Positions 57,951 to 64,000 of a DNA stretch of 64,000 bases are shown here, one piece after another (position 1 is the stretch's first letter; every line of letters begins with the position of its first letter). Source of the DNA: Abyssibius alkaniclasticus (GTDB lineage Bacteria; Pseudomonadota; Alphaproteobacteria; Rhodobacterales; Rhodobacteraceae); the NCBI RefSeq assembly GCF_020447305.1, contig NZ_CP095732.1, positions 744,001 to 808,000 of the forward strand. The letters run 5' to 3'. Made by a program: the position numbers and the translations under genes. The notes below the pieces were generated by a model. It saw only the letters and a list, made by a program, of their open reading frames with translations. It was not told where the DNA came from and made no database searches.

Positions 57951-58622
57951 TCACTGCGCCGGATCGCGCAGGGTCTTTGCATTCGTCACAACTTTTGGCG
58001 TTGCGCCATTTGGCATTGCGCCAGTCAGGTTGGCAGAACGCAAACCAGACAATCGCGTCGCTTCAAGCCTGATGCGTTTCGCTATACCGCCCGGTGTCAG
58101 CGCGGCATGTATCACAGTCTCCCGCCCAAAGGCCATGCCCAATTCTTGTGCCGAAAGGCAAAGAATATGGGTATTTGCCCCTTCGGGCGGCCGCAGGGCG
58201 GTTTTTCCGCGGGCTGAACCGTCTGAGGCCTGCAAAAGCAGCGCCGCTTTGCCGGCCACAAGTTCCGCCTTGGTCTTTTCCAGACCGCATACGGCCTGCC
58301 CGGCCTTGCGCGCCAGCGACACCAGGTCGACAAGGCGGCGTGCAAGCCCGGCTTCCACCTGCTCGGCCAGATCGTCCGGCACCTTTACGGCGGCCTTCGC
58401 ACCACGGGCAAACAGCCCTTTTTTGGCGGCCTTCTCAATGGCCGAACGGTCGGCCGAAACCCAAATGCCACGCCCCGGCAGCTTTTCGCCAAGGTCGGGC
58501 CAGATCATGCCATCCGGGCCCAGCACAAAGCGCACAAGCCCGCATTTGGGGCCGCTATCGCCGGTGGTAATGCACCGGCGTTCGCTTTCCTGGTCTGTGT
58601 CCTTGCGGCCGCCTCGTGTCAT
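57951..58622 (-). CDS. YlxR/DUF448 RNA-binding protein
   Basis: This 223-residue protein combines an N-terminal YlxR (DUF448) domain, residues ~12-85, with [32 protein letters not shown] and RGIWVSADR, and a C-terminal L7Ae-like fold (residues ~95-190, [19 protein letters not shown]). The cysteine in RRCIT replaces the common RTCIG style. YlxR is an RNA-binding protein in Streptococcus and is reported to modulate RNase P; in alphaproteobacteria its role is not defined. It sits between nusA and infB in the translation-transcription operon, 19 bp before infB. Confidence 0.9.
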   Translation of the reverse strand: MTRGGRKDTDQESERRCITTGDSGPKCGLVRFVLGPDGMIWPDLGEKLPGRGIWVSADRSAIEKAAKKGLFARGAKAAVKVPDDLAEQVEAGLARRLVDLVSLARKAGQAVCGLEKTKAELVAGKAALLLQASDGSARGKTALRPPEGANTHILCLSAQELGMAFGRETVIHAALTPGGIAKRIRLEATRLSGLRSANLTGAMPNGATPKVVTNAKTLRDPAQ

Positions 58623-58642
58623 AGGGTCTCAGAGGCCGGGCA

Positions 58643-60268
58643 TCAGGCCTCCGCCTCCGCGTCATCGTCGCCGGCAGCTTCAGCCTCGGCGGCGGCTGCA
58701 TCGGCAGCAAGGTCTTCTGCGGTGACCCAGCCCATCAGCAAACGGGCATTCATGACCAGCGCGCGCGCTTCTTCAAGGTTCACATCGAACTTTTCGAGCA
58801 GGCCAACCTCTTTGACGCGCTTGCCATCGTCATCGGTGGTAACACCACCGGCAAGTTCCCAGTCGGCGCATTGGGCGAAATCTTCCAGCGTTTTCACGCC
58901 ATCTTCCGCCAATGCCACAAACATCTGGGGGCTCAGGCCCTCAAAGTCAAACAGCGACTGGTCAACACCCAGCTCGCGCGCCTTGTCCAGCGCCTGACGG
59001 TTGATCTCGTCAAGGCTTTCACGGGCGCGGGCCTGCAACTCTTCGGCGGTGTCGGTGTCAAAACCATCAATCGCGGCAAGCTCTTCGCTATCGACATAGG
59101 CCACCTCTTCCAGCGTGGCAAAGCCTTCGGAGACCAGAAGCTGCGCGACCATTTCATCAACGTTCATCCCGTCCATGAACAGCTGCGTGCGCTCGGTAAA
59201 TTCGGTCTGGCGGCGCTCGCTTTCCGCGGATTCCGTCATGATGTCGATATCGAACCCGGTCAGCTGGCTGGCAAGGCGCACGTTCTGGCCACGGCGGCCA
59301 ATGGCCAAGGATAGCTGCTCGTCGGGCACGACAACCTCGATCCGGTCGGCCTCTTCATCCAGCACGACCTTGGACACTTCGGCGGGCTGGAGCGCGTTCA
59401 CCAGGAAGGTGGCCGCGTCCTGATTCCACGGGATAATGTCGATCTTTTCGCCCTGAAGCTCGTTCACAACGGCCTGCACGCGGCTGCCGCGCATCCCGAC
59501 GCAGGCGCCGACCGGGTCGATCGAGTTATCATAAGAAATCACGCCGATTTTCGCACGGCTGCCGGGGTCACGCGCCACGGCCTTGATTTCGATCACGCCG
59601 TCATAGATTTCCGGCACTTCCATCTTGAACAGCTCGGCCAGAAATTCCGGCGCGGTGCGGGACAGGAAAATCTGCGGGCCGCGCACTTCAGAGCGCACAT
59701 CTTTCACATAGGCGCGCACGCGGTCGCCATTGCGGAAGGGTTCGCGGTTGATCAGCTGGTCGCGGCGCAAAATCGCCTCGCCCCGGCCGACATCGACGAT
59801 CACGTTGCCATATTCCACGCGTTTGACGACACCGTTGATGATGGTGCCGACACGGTCCTTGAATTCTTCAAACTGGCGCTCGCGCTCGGCTTCGCGCACC
59901 TTTTGCATGATCACCTGCTTGGCGGCCTGTGCGGCGATACGGCCCATATCCTGCTGCGGCAGAATATCCGACAGAACCTCGCCAAGCTCGGCATCGGGCT
60001 TGTCAAGGCGCGCTTCTTCCAGCGTGATTTCGGTGAAGTGGTTTTCCACCTCCTCCACAACCGTGCGGCAGCGGGTCAGCGTCAACTCGCCCGACTTGCG
60101 GTCGATATGGGCGCGGATGTCATATTCGCTGCCATAGCGGTGGCGCGTGGCCTTGGCCATGCTCTCTTCCATCGCTTCGATCACCAAGCCGGGGTCGATC
60201 AGCTTTTCACGGGCGACCGCATCGGCGATCTGCAAAAGTTCCAAGCGGTTTGCGCTGGTTACGGCCAT
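58643..60268 (-). CDS. nusA: Transcription elongation/termination factor NusA
   Basis: NusA modulates pausing, termination and antitermination by binding RNA polymerase. The ATG at 60268 follows AGAGGA and gives 541 residues. The N-terminal polymerase-binding domain begins RLELLQIADAVAREKL. The S1 domain contains RDQLINREPFRNGDRVRAYV, and two KH domains follow (around ACVGMRGSRVQAVVNELQGE and LAIGRRGQNVRLASQLTG). A helix-hairpin-helix segment and an acidic C-terminal repeat end AEAEAAGDDDAEAEA. rimP ends immediately upstream (stop at 60270). Confidence 0.97.
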   Translation of the reverse strand: MAVTSANRLELLQIADAVAREKLIDPGLVIEAMEESMAKATRHRYGSEYDIRAHIDRKSGELTLTRCRTVVEEVENHFTEITLEEARLDKPDAELGEVLSDILPQQDMGRIAAQAAKQVIMQKVREAERERQFEEFKDRVGTIINGVVKRVEYGNVIVDVGRGEAILRRDQLINREPFRNGDRVRAYVKDVRSEVRGPQIFLSRTAPEFLAELFKMEVPEIYDGVIEIKAVARDPGSRAKIGVISYDNSIDPVGACVGMRGSRVQAVVNELQGEKIDIIPWNQDAATFLVNALQPAEVSKVVLDEEADRIEVVVPDEQLSLAIGRRGQNVRLASQLTGFDIDIMTESAESERRQTEFTERTQLFMDGMNVDEMVAQLLVSEGFATLEEVAYVDSEELAAIDGFDTDTAEELQARARESLDEINRQALDKARELGVDQSLFDFEGLSPQMFVALAEDGVKTLEDFAQCADWELAGGVTTDDDGKRVKEVGLLEKFDVNLEEARALVMNARLLMGWVTAEDLAADAAAAEAEAAGDDDAEAEA

Positions 60269-60269
60269 T

Positions 60270-60896
60270 TCAGTTGTCCTCTTCTGTGGTCGAATCGGCG
60301 GTCGATTCTTCGACCTCGTCAAAATCTGCTTCATTGAAGGTGCCGGCGTCTTTGCGGGCGCGCAAGGATTCGGCGATCAGCTCATCGGTCAGCACAAGTT
60401 TGGCTTCGGTCAGCCAGTCAAATTGTAACCCAATTGTGCCCTCGGGGATATCTATCAGAATCTCGCCATCCTCGACGCCGCGCAGCACGCCGGTAAAGCG
60501 TTTGCGCCCGTCGATCAGTTCGGATGTCATCAGCTTCACCTGATAGCCTTCATAGGTTTCAAAGTCTTTCAGGCGGGTCAGCGGCCGGTCGATGCCGGGC
60601 GAGGACACTTCAAGCGTATATTCCTCGACAATCGGGTCTTCGACATCGAGCAGCGCCGAGATTGCGGTCGAGATTTTCGCGCAATCCTCAATTTCGATCC
60701 CGCCTTCGGGGCGTTCGGCCATGATTTGCAACGTGGTCGATTTGCCGCCCATCAGGCGCAGACGCACAAGCTCATAGCCCAAACCTTCAATGGTCGGGGT
60801 GATAAGGTCGGCGATGCGGCGGTCGATGGCCGCTTTGGCAATGAGTTCGGGCATGGGTTCGGGCATGGGTTCGGGCATGGGTTCGGGCTGTTTCAT
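60270..60896 (-). CDS. rimP: Ribosome maturation factor RimP
   Basis: RimP assists 30S subunit maturation. The ATG at 60896 gives 208 residues. The core contains [30 protein letters not shown] and [18 protein letters not shown]. Residues 4-17 are a tandem [14 protein letters not shown] repeat encoded by three 12-bp units, and several of its methionines could serve as start codons (60896, 60878, 60866, 60854). Upstream bases show only a weak TCCTGAG site at the first ATG. A terminator-like hairpin lies 31-46 bp before the start. It heads the operon with nusA, ylxR and infB. Confidence 0.95.
   Translation of the reverse strand: MKQPEPMPEPMPEPMPELIAKAAIDRRIADLITPTIEGLGYELVRLRLMGGKSTTLQIMAERPEGGIEIEDCAKISTAISALLDVEDPIVEEYTLEVSSPGIDRPLTRLKDFETYEGYQVKLMTSELIDGRKRFTGVLRGVEDGEILIDIPEGTIGLQFDWLTEAKLVLTDELIAESLRARKDAGTFNEADFDEVEESTADSTTEEDN
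60849..60887 (+). repeat. 12-bp tandem repeat with seven G-runs
   Basis: On the plus strand seven GGG runs (60849, 60855, 60861, 60867, 60873, 60879, 60885) are separated by 3-nt loops that alternate CAT and TTC. This is a textbook quadruplex-forming array on the template strand of rimP, coding for the PMPEPMPEP segment. The repeat unit is 12 bp, present a little over three times, so copy number can change in frame. Confidence 0.85.
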
Positions 60897-60927
60897 CTCA
60901 GGAAGCGCAAGGCAGGTAACGGGGCAC

Positions 60928-60950
60928 AAAAAAACGGGCGCGCGGCCCGT
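60928..60950 (-). terminator. Terminator-like hairpin in the rimP leader
   Basis: ACGGGC (60934-60939) and GCCCGT (60945-60950) pair with a 5-nt loop. On the minus strand this hairpin is followed by a run of seven T (complement of the A-run 60928-60934), a complete intrinsic terminator. It lies only about 31 bp before the rimP start, so it may end an upstream transcript or act as an attenuator of the operon. Confidence 0.7.
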
Positions 60951-61043
60951 TCAATGTTTCGGTGGTATCGGGTTTGGACGCCGACGCCGCTATCAAGGGG
61001 GCATATACGCCCGGCCCGCATGAAATGCAAGCCGCAAATGGGC
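60951..61043 (-). other. Leader between PAS-like gene and rimP
   Basis: A 93 bp stretch without a gene precedes the terminator-like hairpin. TTGATA (minus strand, about 60990-60995) is a possible -35, but no good -10 follows. If the operon starts here, the transcript would pass the hairpin before rimP. A short hairpin GGGC/GCCC flanks ATATAC at about 60999-61012. Confidence 0.4.
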
Positions 61044-61409
61044 CTAGGCAAACCCGTCGAGATTCAGGACAAGCGCCAAAATCCGGTCACTTCGCCCCGC
61101 CGCCCCGCCGGGCCTTTGCGAAAAACTCAGCGATACCGGCAGTTTTGCACCATTGGCGGCGATGAATACACGCTCAACGCTGGTCATACTGCCCGCCAGA
61201 ATTTTGCGCCATTCCCCCTGCAAGGCTGCATCGGGGTTGGGTTGGCCGCAGAGCGAAAAGAAATCCTGCATCAGCATCCACCCCGGATCGGCCCGCAACA
61301 TCCGCGCCGCATGAAGGTTCAAATCCACCACATGGCCCTGCCCATTGAACCAGATCAGCCCCTGGGTGAGCAGCGCAGCATGGGGTTTGGCAATGGTTTC
61401 AATATTCAT
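61044..61409 (-). CDS. Small PAS-like protein
   Basis: The ATG at 61409 gives 121 residues. Residues ~15-110 have the PAS-fold pattern GLIWFNGQGHVVDLNLHAAR followed by MLRADPGWML, and RVFIAANGAKLPVSLSFS, read here as a sensor-only PAS module without output domain. The ligand is not predictable. It is transcribed on the same strand as rimP, 147 bp upstream of it, and 69 bp after the SDHAF4-like gene. Assignment rests on pattern only; it may be a regulatory adaptor or a remnant of a longer sensor kinase. Confidence 0.6.
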   Translation of the reverse strand: MNIETIAKPHAALLTQGLIWFNGQGHVVDLNLHAARMLRADPGWMLMQDFFSLCGQPNPDAALQGEWRKILAGSMTSVERVFIAANGAKLPVSLSFSQRPGGAAGRSDRILALVLNLDGFA

Positions 61410-61478
61410 GGCGGGCCTCGCTGGGGTTTGCCCCAAGCTTGCCCGTGAAGTGCTAAAAAGCGGTTACGATGCGCGCGA

Positions 61479-61664
61479 TCAAAAATCCACCGCGATGCCC
61501 TTCTTCTCCCAATCGCCATAGCGCACGGGTTCGGGGCCGTCGCGCCCGCCCAACTCCTTGGGCAATTCGGCCACGGGTTCAGCCCGCCGCGCTTCGGCTT
61601 CGGCTAGGGCGCGGGCGGCGGCGGCTTTGATGCGCGCCTCTTTTTGCTTAACATCTTCGTTCAT
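61479..61664 (-). CDS. SDHAF4-like (DUF1674) protein
   Basis: This 61-residue protein starts at the ATG at 61664 (MNEDVKQKEARIKAAAARAL) and ends with GPEPVRYGDWEKKGIAVDF. The motif GPEP(T/V)RYGDWE(R/K)KG...DF is the hallmark of DUF1674 / SDHAF4, an assembly factor that promotes flavinylated SdhA maturation in mitochondria and alphaproteobacteria. It is short but typical in length. It diverges from htpX across 67 bp. The sdh genes are not in this window. Confidence 0.85.
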   Translation of the reverse strand: MNEDVKQKEARIKAAAARALAEAEARRAEPVAELPKELGGRDGPEPVRYGDWEKKGIAVDF

Positions 61665-61731
61665 ATATCCTGTGTAGCGCGCGCCATGCGTGCTGGACAA
61701 GTCTGCTTTCAGATAGGATATGGAGCGGGAT

Positions 61732-62652
61732 ATGGGATATTTTCGCACAAGTTTGCTGCTTGCGGCACTGACCGCGCTGTTCTTGGGCCTTGGCTGGCTT
61801 CTGGGCGGCGGGTTTGGTGTGGTTATCGCGCTGATTTTCGCGATGGGCACGAATTTCTATGCGTGGTGGAACTCCGACACGCTCGCCTTGTCGCGCCATA
61901 ATGCCGAAATGATCAGCGGCGCGAACAACCCCGACCTGTTTCGGCTGGTTGGCGAGCTGGCCGATGCCGCCGGGTTGCCGCACCCGAAAGTGGCGGTGAT
62001 CAGCGCCGATGCGCCCAATGCTTTTGCCACGGGGCGTAACCCCGATAACGCCACGGTTGCCGTGACAACCGGCCTGCTGGCCATTCTGGACCGCGACGAG
62101 CTTGCCGGTGTGATCGCGCATGAGCTTGCGCATATCGAGCAGCGCGACACGCTGACCATGACCATTGCCGCCACGGTTGGCGGGGCAATCTCGATGCTGG
62201 CGCAGTTTGCGCTGTTCTTTGGTGGCGGCCGCGACCGGGGGGCTTTCGGGATCATCGGTGTCATTCTGGGCGCAATTCTGGCCCCGATTGCCGCCATGCT
62301 GATCCAGATGATGGTATCGCGCGGGCGCGAATATGTGGCTGACCGGCGCGGGGCGGAAATTTCGGGCGCACCGCTGGCGCTGGCCTCGGCCTTGCAAAAA
62401 CTTTCCGCGCGCGCCGGGCGTATTGAAATGGAAACCGCCGAACGCGCGCCCGCATCTGCGCATCTGTTCATTGTGAACCCGCTGAGTGGCGCGCGCATGG
62501 ATAACCTGTTCTCGACCCATCCGAACCCCGAAAACCGCATCGCGGCTTTGCGGGCGCTGGCCGAAACCATGCCGCGCCGGCAACCGCGTGAAACGGCGCG
62601 GCGCGCCGGGTCCGTTCCCCTTGTGCGCCGTCGCAAGGGTCCTTGGGCATGA
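61732..62652 (+). CDS. htpX: Protease HtpX homolog
   Basis: HtpX is a membrane-bound zinc metalloprotease for quality control of membrane proteins. The ATG at 61732 follows a GGAG site at about 61722-61725 and gives 306 residues. Two N-terminal helices (SLLLAALTALFLGLGWLLGG and GVVIALIFAMGTNFYAWW) precede the catalytic HELAH (H130, E131, H134), and a later EYVADRRGAEI provides the third zinc ligand Glu. The C-terminal STHPNPENRIAALRAL is typical. It overlaps rsmB by 4 bp, so the two are coupled. Confidence 0.96.
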   Translation: MGYFRTSLLLAALTALFLGLGWLLGGGFGVVIALIFAMGTNFYAWWNSDTLALSRHNAEMISGANNPDLFRLVGELADAAGLPHPKVAVISADAPNAFATGRNPDNATVAVTTGLLAILDRDELAGVIAHELAHIEQRDTLTMTIAATVGGAISMLAQFALFFGGGRDRGAFGIIGVILGAILAPIAAMLIQMMVSRGREYVADRRGAEISGAPLALASALQKLSARAGRIEMETAERAPASAHLFIVNPLSGARMDNLFSTHPNPENRIAALRALAETMPRRQPRETARRAGSVPLVRRRKGPWA

Positions 62653-63947
62653 GCGCAGACGCTCCCGGCCTGGCCGCGCGCCGCGCCGCCCTTGGCCTGC
62701 TGCACGCCGTGCAGGTTGAAGGGCAGATGCTTGACGAGGTGGCCGCACCCTTTGCCCGGCTGGAACCATCCGAAAAGGCGCGCGCGCTAAGCCTTGCGCG
62801 CGGGGTGTTGCGCGATGTCGGGCGGCTCGATGCGGTGCTGGCGCGCTATATGGAGCGCCGCCCCGAGCCGGCAACACTGGATATTCTGCGCCTCGCCGCC
62901 TGGGAATGCCTGCGCGACGGGGTGGCCGCCCATGCGGTTGTCGATAGCGCCGTGCAACTTGCGCAAGGCGCGGGCCGCACACGCCGCACAGCAGGATTGG
63001 TGAATGCCGTCGCCCGCCGCGTTGCCGCCGATGGCCTGCCCGCCGATTGGCAGGAACTTCCGCTGCAAGACCTGCCCAAACCGCTTTCCGGCCCGCTGGC
63101 GCGCAGCTATGGCAAAGCGGCACTGGCCGAGATGATGCGCGTGCAGGCCGAACTGCCGCCGCTGGATATTTCGCTGAAAGAGCCTGCTCGGGCCGCCGAA
63201 TGGGCTGAAAAACTCGGCGCGGACATCCTGACCCCCACGACCTTGCGGCTGCGCGACTGGGGGCAGGTCAGCGCGCTGCCCGGCTTTGAAAGCGGCGATT
63301 GGTGGGTCCAGGATGTCGCCGCCGCCCAGCCCGTGCGGCTTGCAGGCGATGTTTCGGGGCTGCGTGTGCTTGACCTTTGCGCCGCACCGGGGGGCAAAAC
63401 CCTGCAACTGGCCGCCGCCGGGGCCGATGTCACCGCGCTTGACAATTCCGAACACCGTCTGCTGCGGCTGCGCGAAAACCTTGCCCGCACCGGGCTTTCC
63501 GCCAAAATCATCGCCGCCGATGCGCAAATATGGGCGCCACAAGTGCCGTTCGATCTGATCTTGCTCGATGCGCCCTGTTCGGCCAGCGGCACGATTCGCC
63601 GCCACCCCGACCTGCCCTTCATCAAAACGATGGAGGACATTCGCCCGTTGCTGGAGCTTCAGGCCGCGCTGCTCAACCGCGCGCTGGGCTGGCTTGCCCC
63701 GAACGGCCGGCTGATTTACTGCACCTGCTCGCTTTTGCCCGCCGAGGGCGAGGCGCAGATCACCAGGCTTCTGGCCAAACGGCGCAAGTTTCCACAGATC
63801 CGCCCCGCCCTGCCCGAAGGGCTGGAGCCCGGCTGGATGGATGCGGCGGGCAATTTGCGCCTGCGCCCGGACTATTGGGCGGCCAAGGGGGGGATGGACG
63901 GCTTCTTTGCTGCTGTGCTACAGGCCGGGTCAGCACCACAGCCCTAG
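62649..63947 (+). CDS. rsmB: 16S rRNA (cytosine-967-C5)-methyltransferase
   Basis: RsmB (Sun/Fmu family) makes m5C967 in 16S rRNA. The ATG at 62649 overlaps htpX and gives 432 residues. The N-terminal NusB-like RNA-binding domain spans residues ~10-140. The SAM site is LDLCAAPGGKTLQLAA, motif IV DAPCSASGTIRRHPDL and motif VI YCTCSLLPAEGE hold the two catalytic cysteines at about residues 310 and 360. This is the complete C5 methyltransferase pattern. Assignment to C967 rests on length and domain order. A hairpin follows its stop. Confidence 0.93.
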   Translation: MSADAPGLAARRAALGLLHAVQVEGQMLDEVAAPFARLEPSEKARALSLARGVLRDVGRLDAVLARYMERRPEPATLDILRLAAWECLRDGVAAHAVVDSAVQLAQGAGRTRRTAGLVNAVARRVAADGLPADWQELPLQDLPKPLSGPLARSYGKAALAEMMRVQAELPPLDISLKEPARAAEWAEKLGADILTPTTLRLRDWGQVSALPGFESGDWWVQDVAAAQPVRLAGDVSGLRVLDLCAAPGGKTLQLAAAGADVTALDNSEHRLLRLRENLARTGLSAKIIAADAQIWAPQVPFDLILLDAPCSASGTIRRHPDLPFIKTMEDIRPLLELQAALLNRALGWLAPNGRLIYCTCSLLPAEGEAQITRLLAKRRKFPQIRPALPEGLEPGWMDAAGNLRLRPDYWAAKGGMDGFFAAVLQAGSAPQP

Positions 63948-63968
63948 CGGTGCAAACCACGAATTCCG

Positions 63969-63985
63969 GCACGTTCAAGACGTGC
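63969..63985 (+). terminator. Short hairpin after rsmB
   Basis: GCACGT (63969-63974) and ACGTGC (63980-63985) form a 6-bp stem around TCAAG. There is no T-run, and the window ends shortly after, so this could equally be an operator or leader of the next gene. Confidence 0.3.
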
Positions 63986-64000
63986 AGAACAACCAAAGCA

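Noticed and set aside
61665-61721. ATATCCT/AGGATAT inverted repeat between SDHAF4-like gene and htpX
   Set aside because: Arms are 7 bp but 43 bp apart and overlap the ribosome-site regions of both genes, so chance similarity is likely.

Overview
This is a GC-rich stretch of bacterial chromosome, and everything recognisable in it is ordinary core gene content. The organism is an alphaproteobacterium, most likely of the Rhodobacterales. The grounds are the block hemE-rho-mnmE-mnmG-rsmG-parA-parB next to maf-aroE-coaE-dnaQ-secB, the FHVKH and VSRET peptides that encode parS sites, HslV with a short propeptide, a DUF2125 protein, and an MbfA-type iron exporter. I found no IS element, prophage, CRISPR array, toxin or defence island, and no rRNA.

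Layout. 0-14.4 kb: end of an unknown gene, tRNA-Pro(CGG), MFS transporter, asd, a DUF4139 protein, carbonic anhydrase, M17 aminopeptidase with a coupled NlpC/P60 protein, an FAH-family hydrolase, the minus-strand isoprenoid operon (HDAC-like amidohydrolase, xseB, ispA, dxs), mutM and an enoyl-CoA hydratase. 14.4-22.3 kb: rpsT, rhodanese, dnaA, dnaN, recF, a LysE exporter, gyrB. 22.5-31.3 kb: malic enzyme, mbfA, mutS, an unknown membrane protein, grpE and hrcA. 31.4-34.7 kb: a tightly coupled run rph-rdgB-ridA-hemW-DUF454.

34.6-49.6 kb is the probable chromosome origin domain. hemE, hemJ, rho, mnmE, mnmG, rsmG, parA and parB run leftward, and maf, aroE, coaE and dnaQ run rightward. Between them lies a 355 bp non-coding, partly AT-rich gap (43076-43430) with DnaA-box-like sites, proposed here as oriC. 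Two perfect parS palindromes lie in mnmG and rsmG, and a 14/16 match lies in hrcA. Beyond this come secB and fxsA (minus) and timA-like, mltA and smr (plus).

49.6-61 kb is minus strand: a DUF2125 protein, hslU and hslV with a membrane-protein gene wedged between them, a methyltransferase, and the rimP-nusA-ylxR-infB operon. A PAS-like protein, an SDHAF4-like protein, htpX and rsmB close the window.

No new multi-gene system is visible. The observations that merit a second look are regulatory or architectural: the putative oriC and parS sites; a 12-bp repeat with seven regularly spaced G-runs at the 5' end of rimP, just downstream of a terminator-like hairpin; paired G-rich tracts at the secB/fxsA junction; dyads upstream of mbfA/mutS and of the aminopeptidase; a GANTC cluster upstream of rhodanese-dnaA; and several unassigned proteins. 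Positions of motifs were read by eye; no database or alignment was run.
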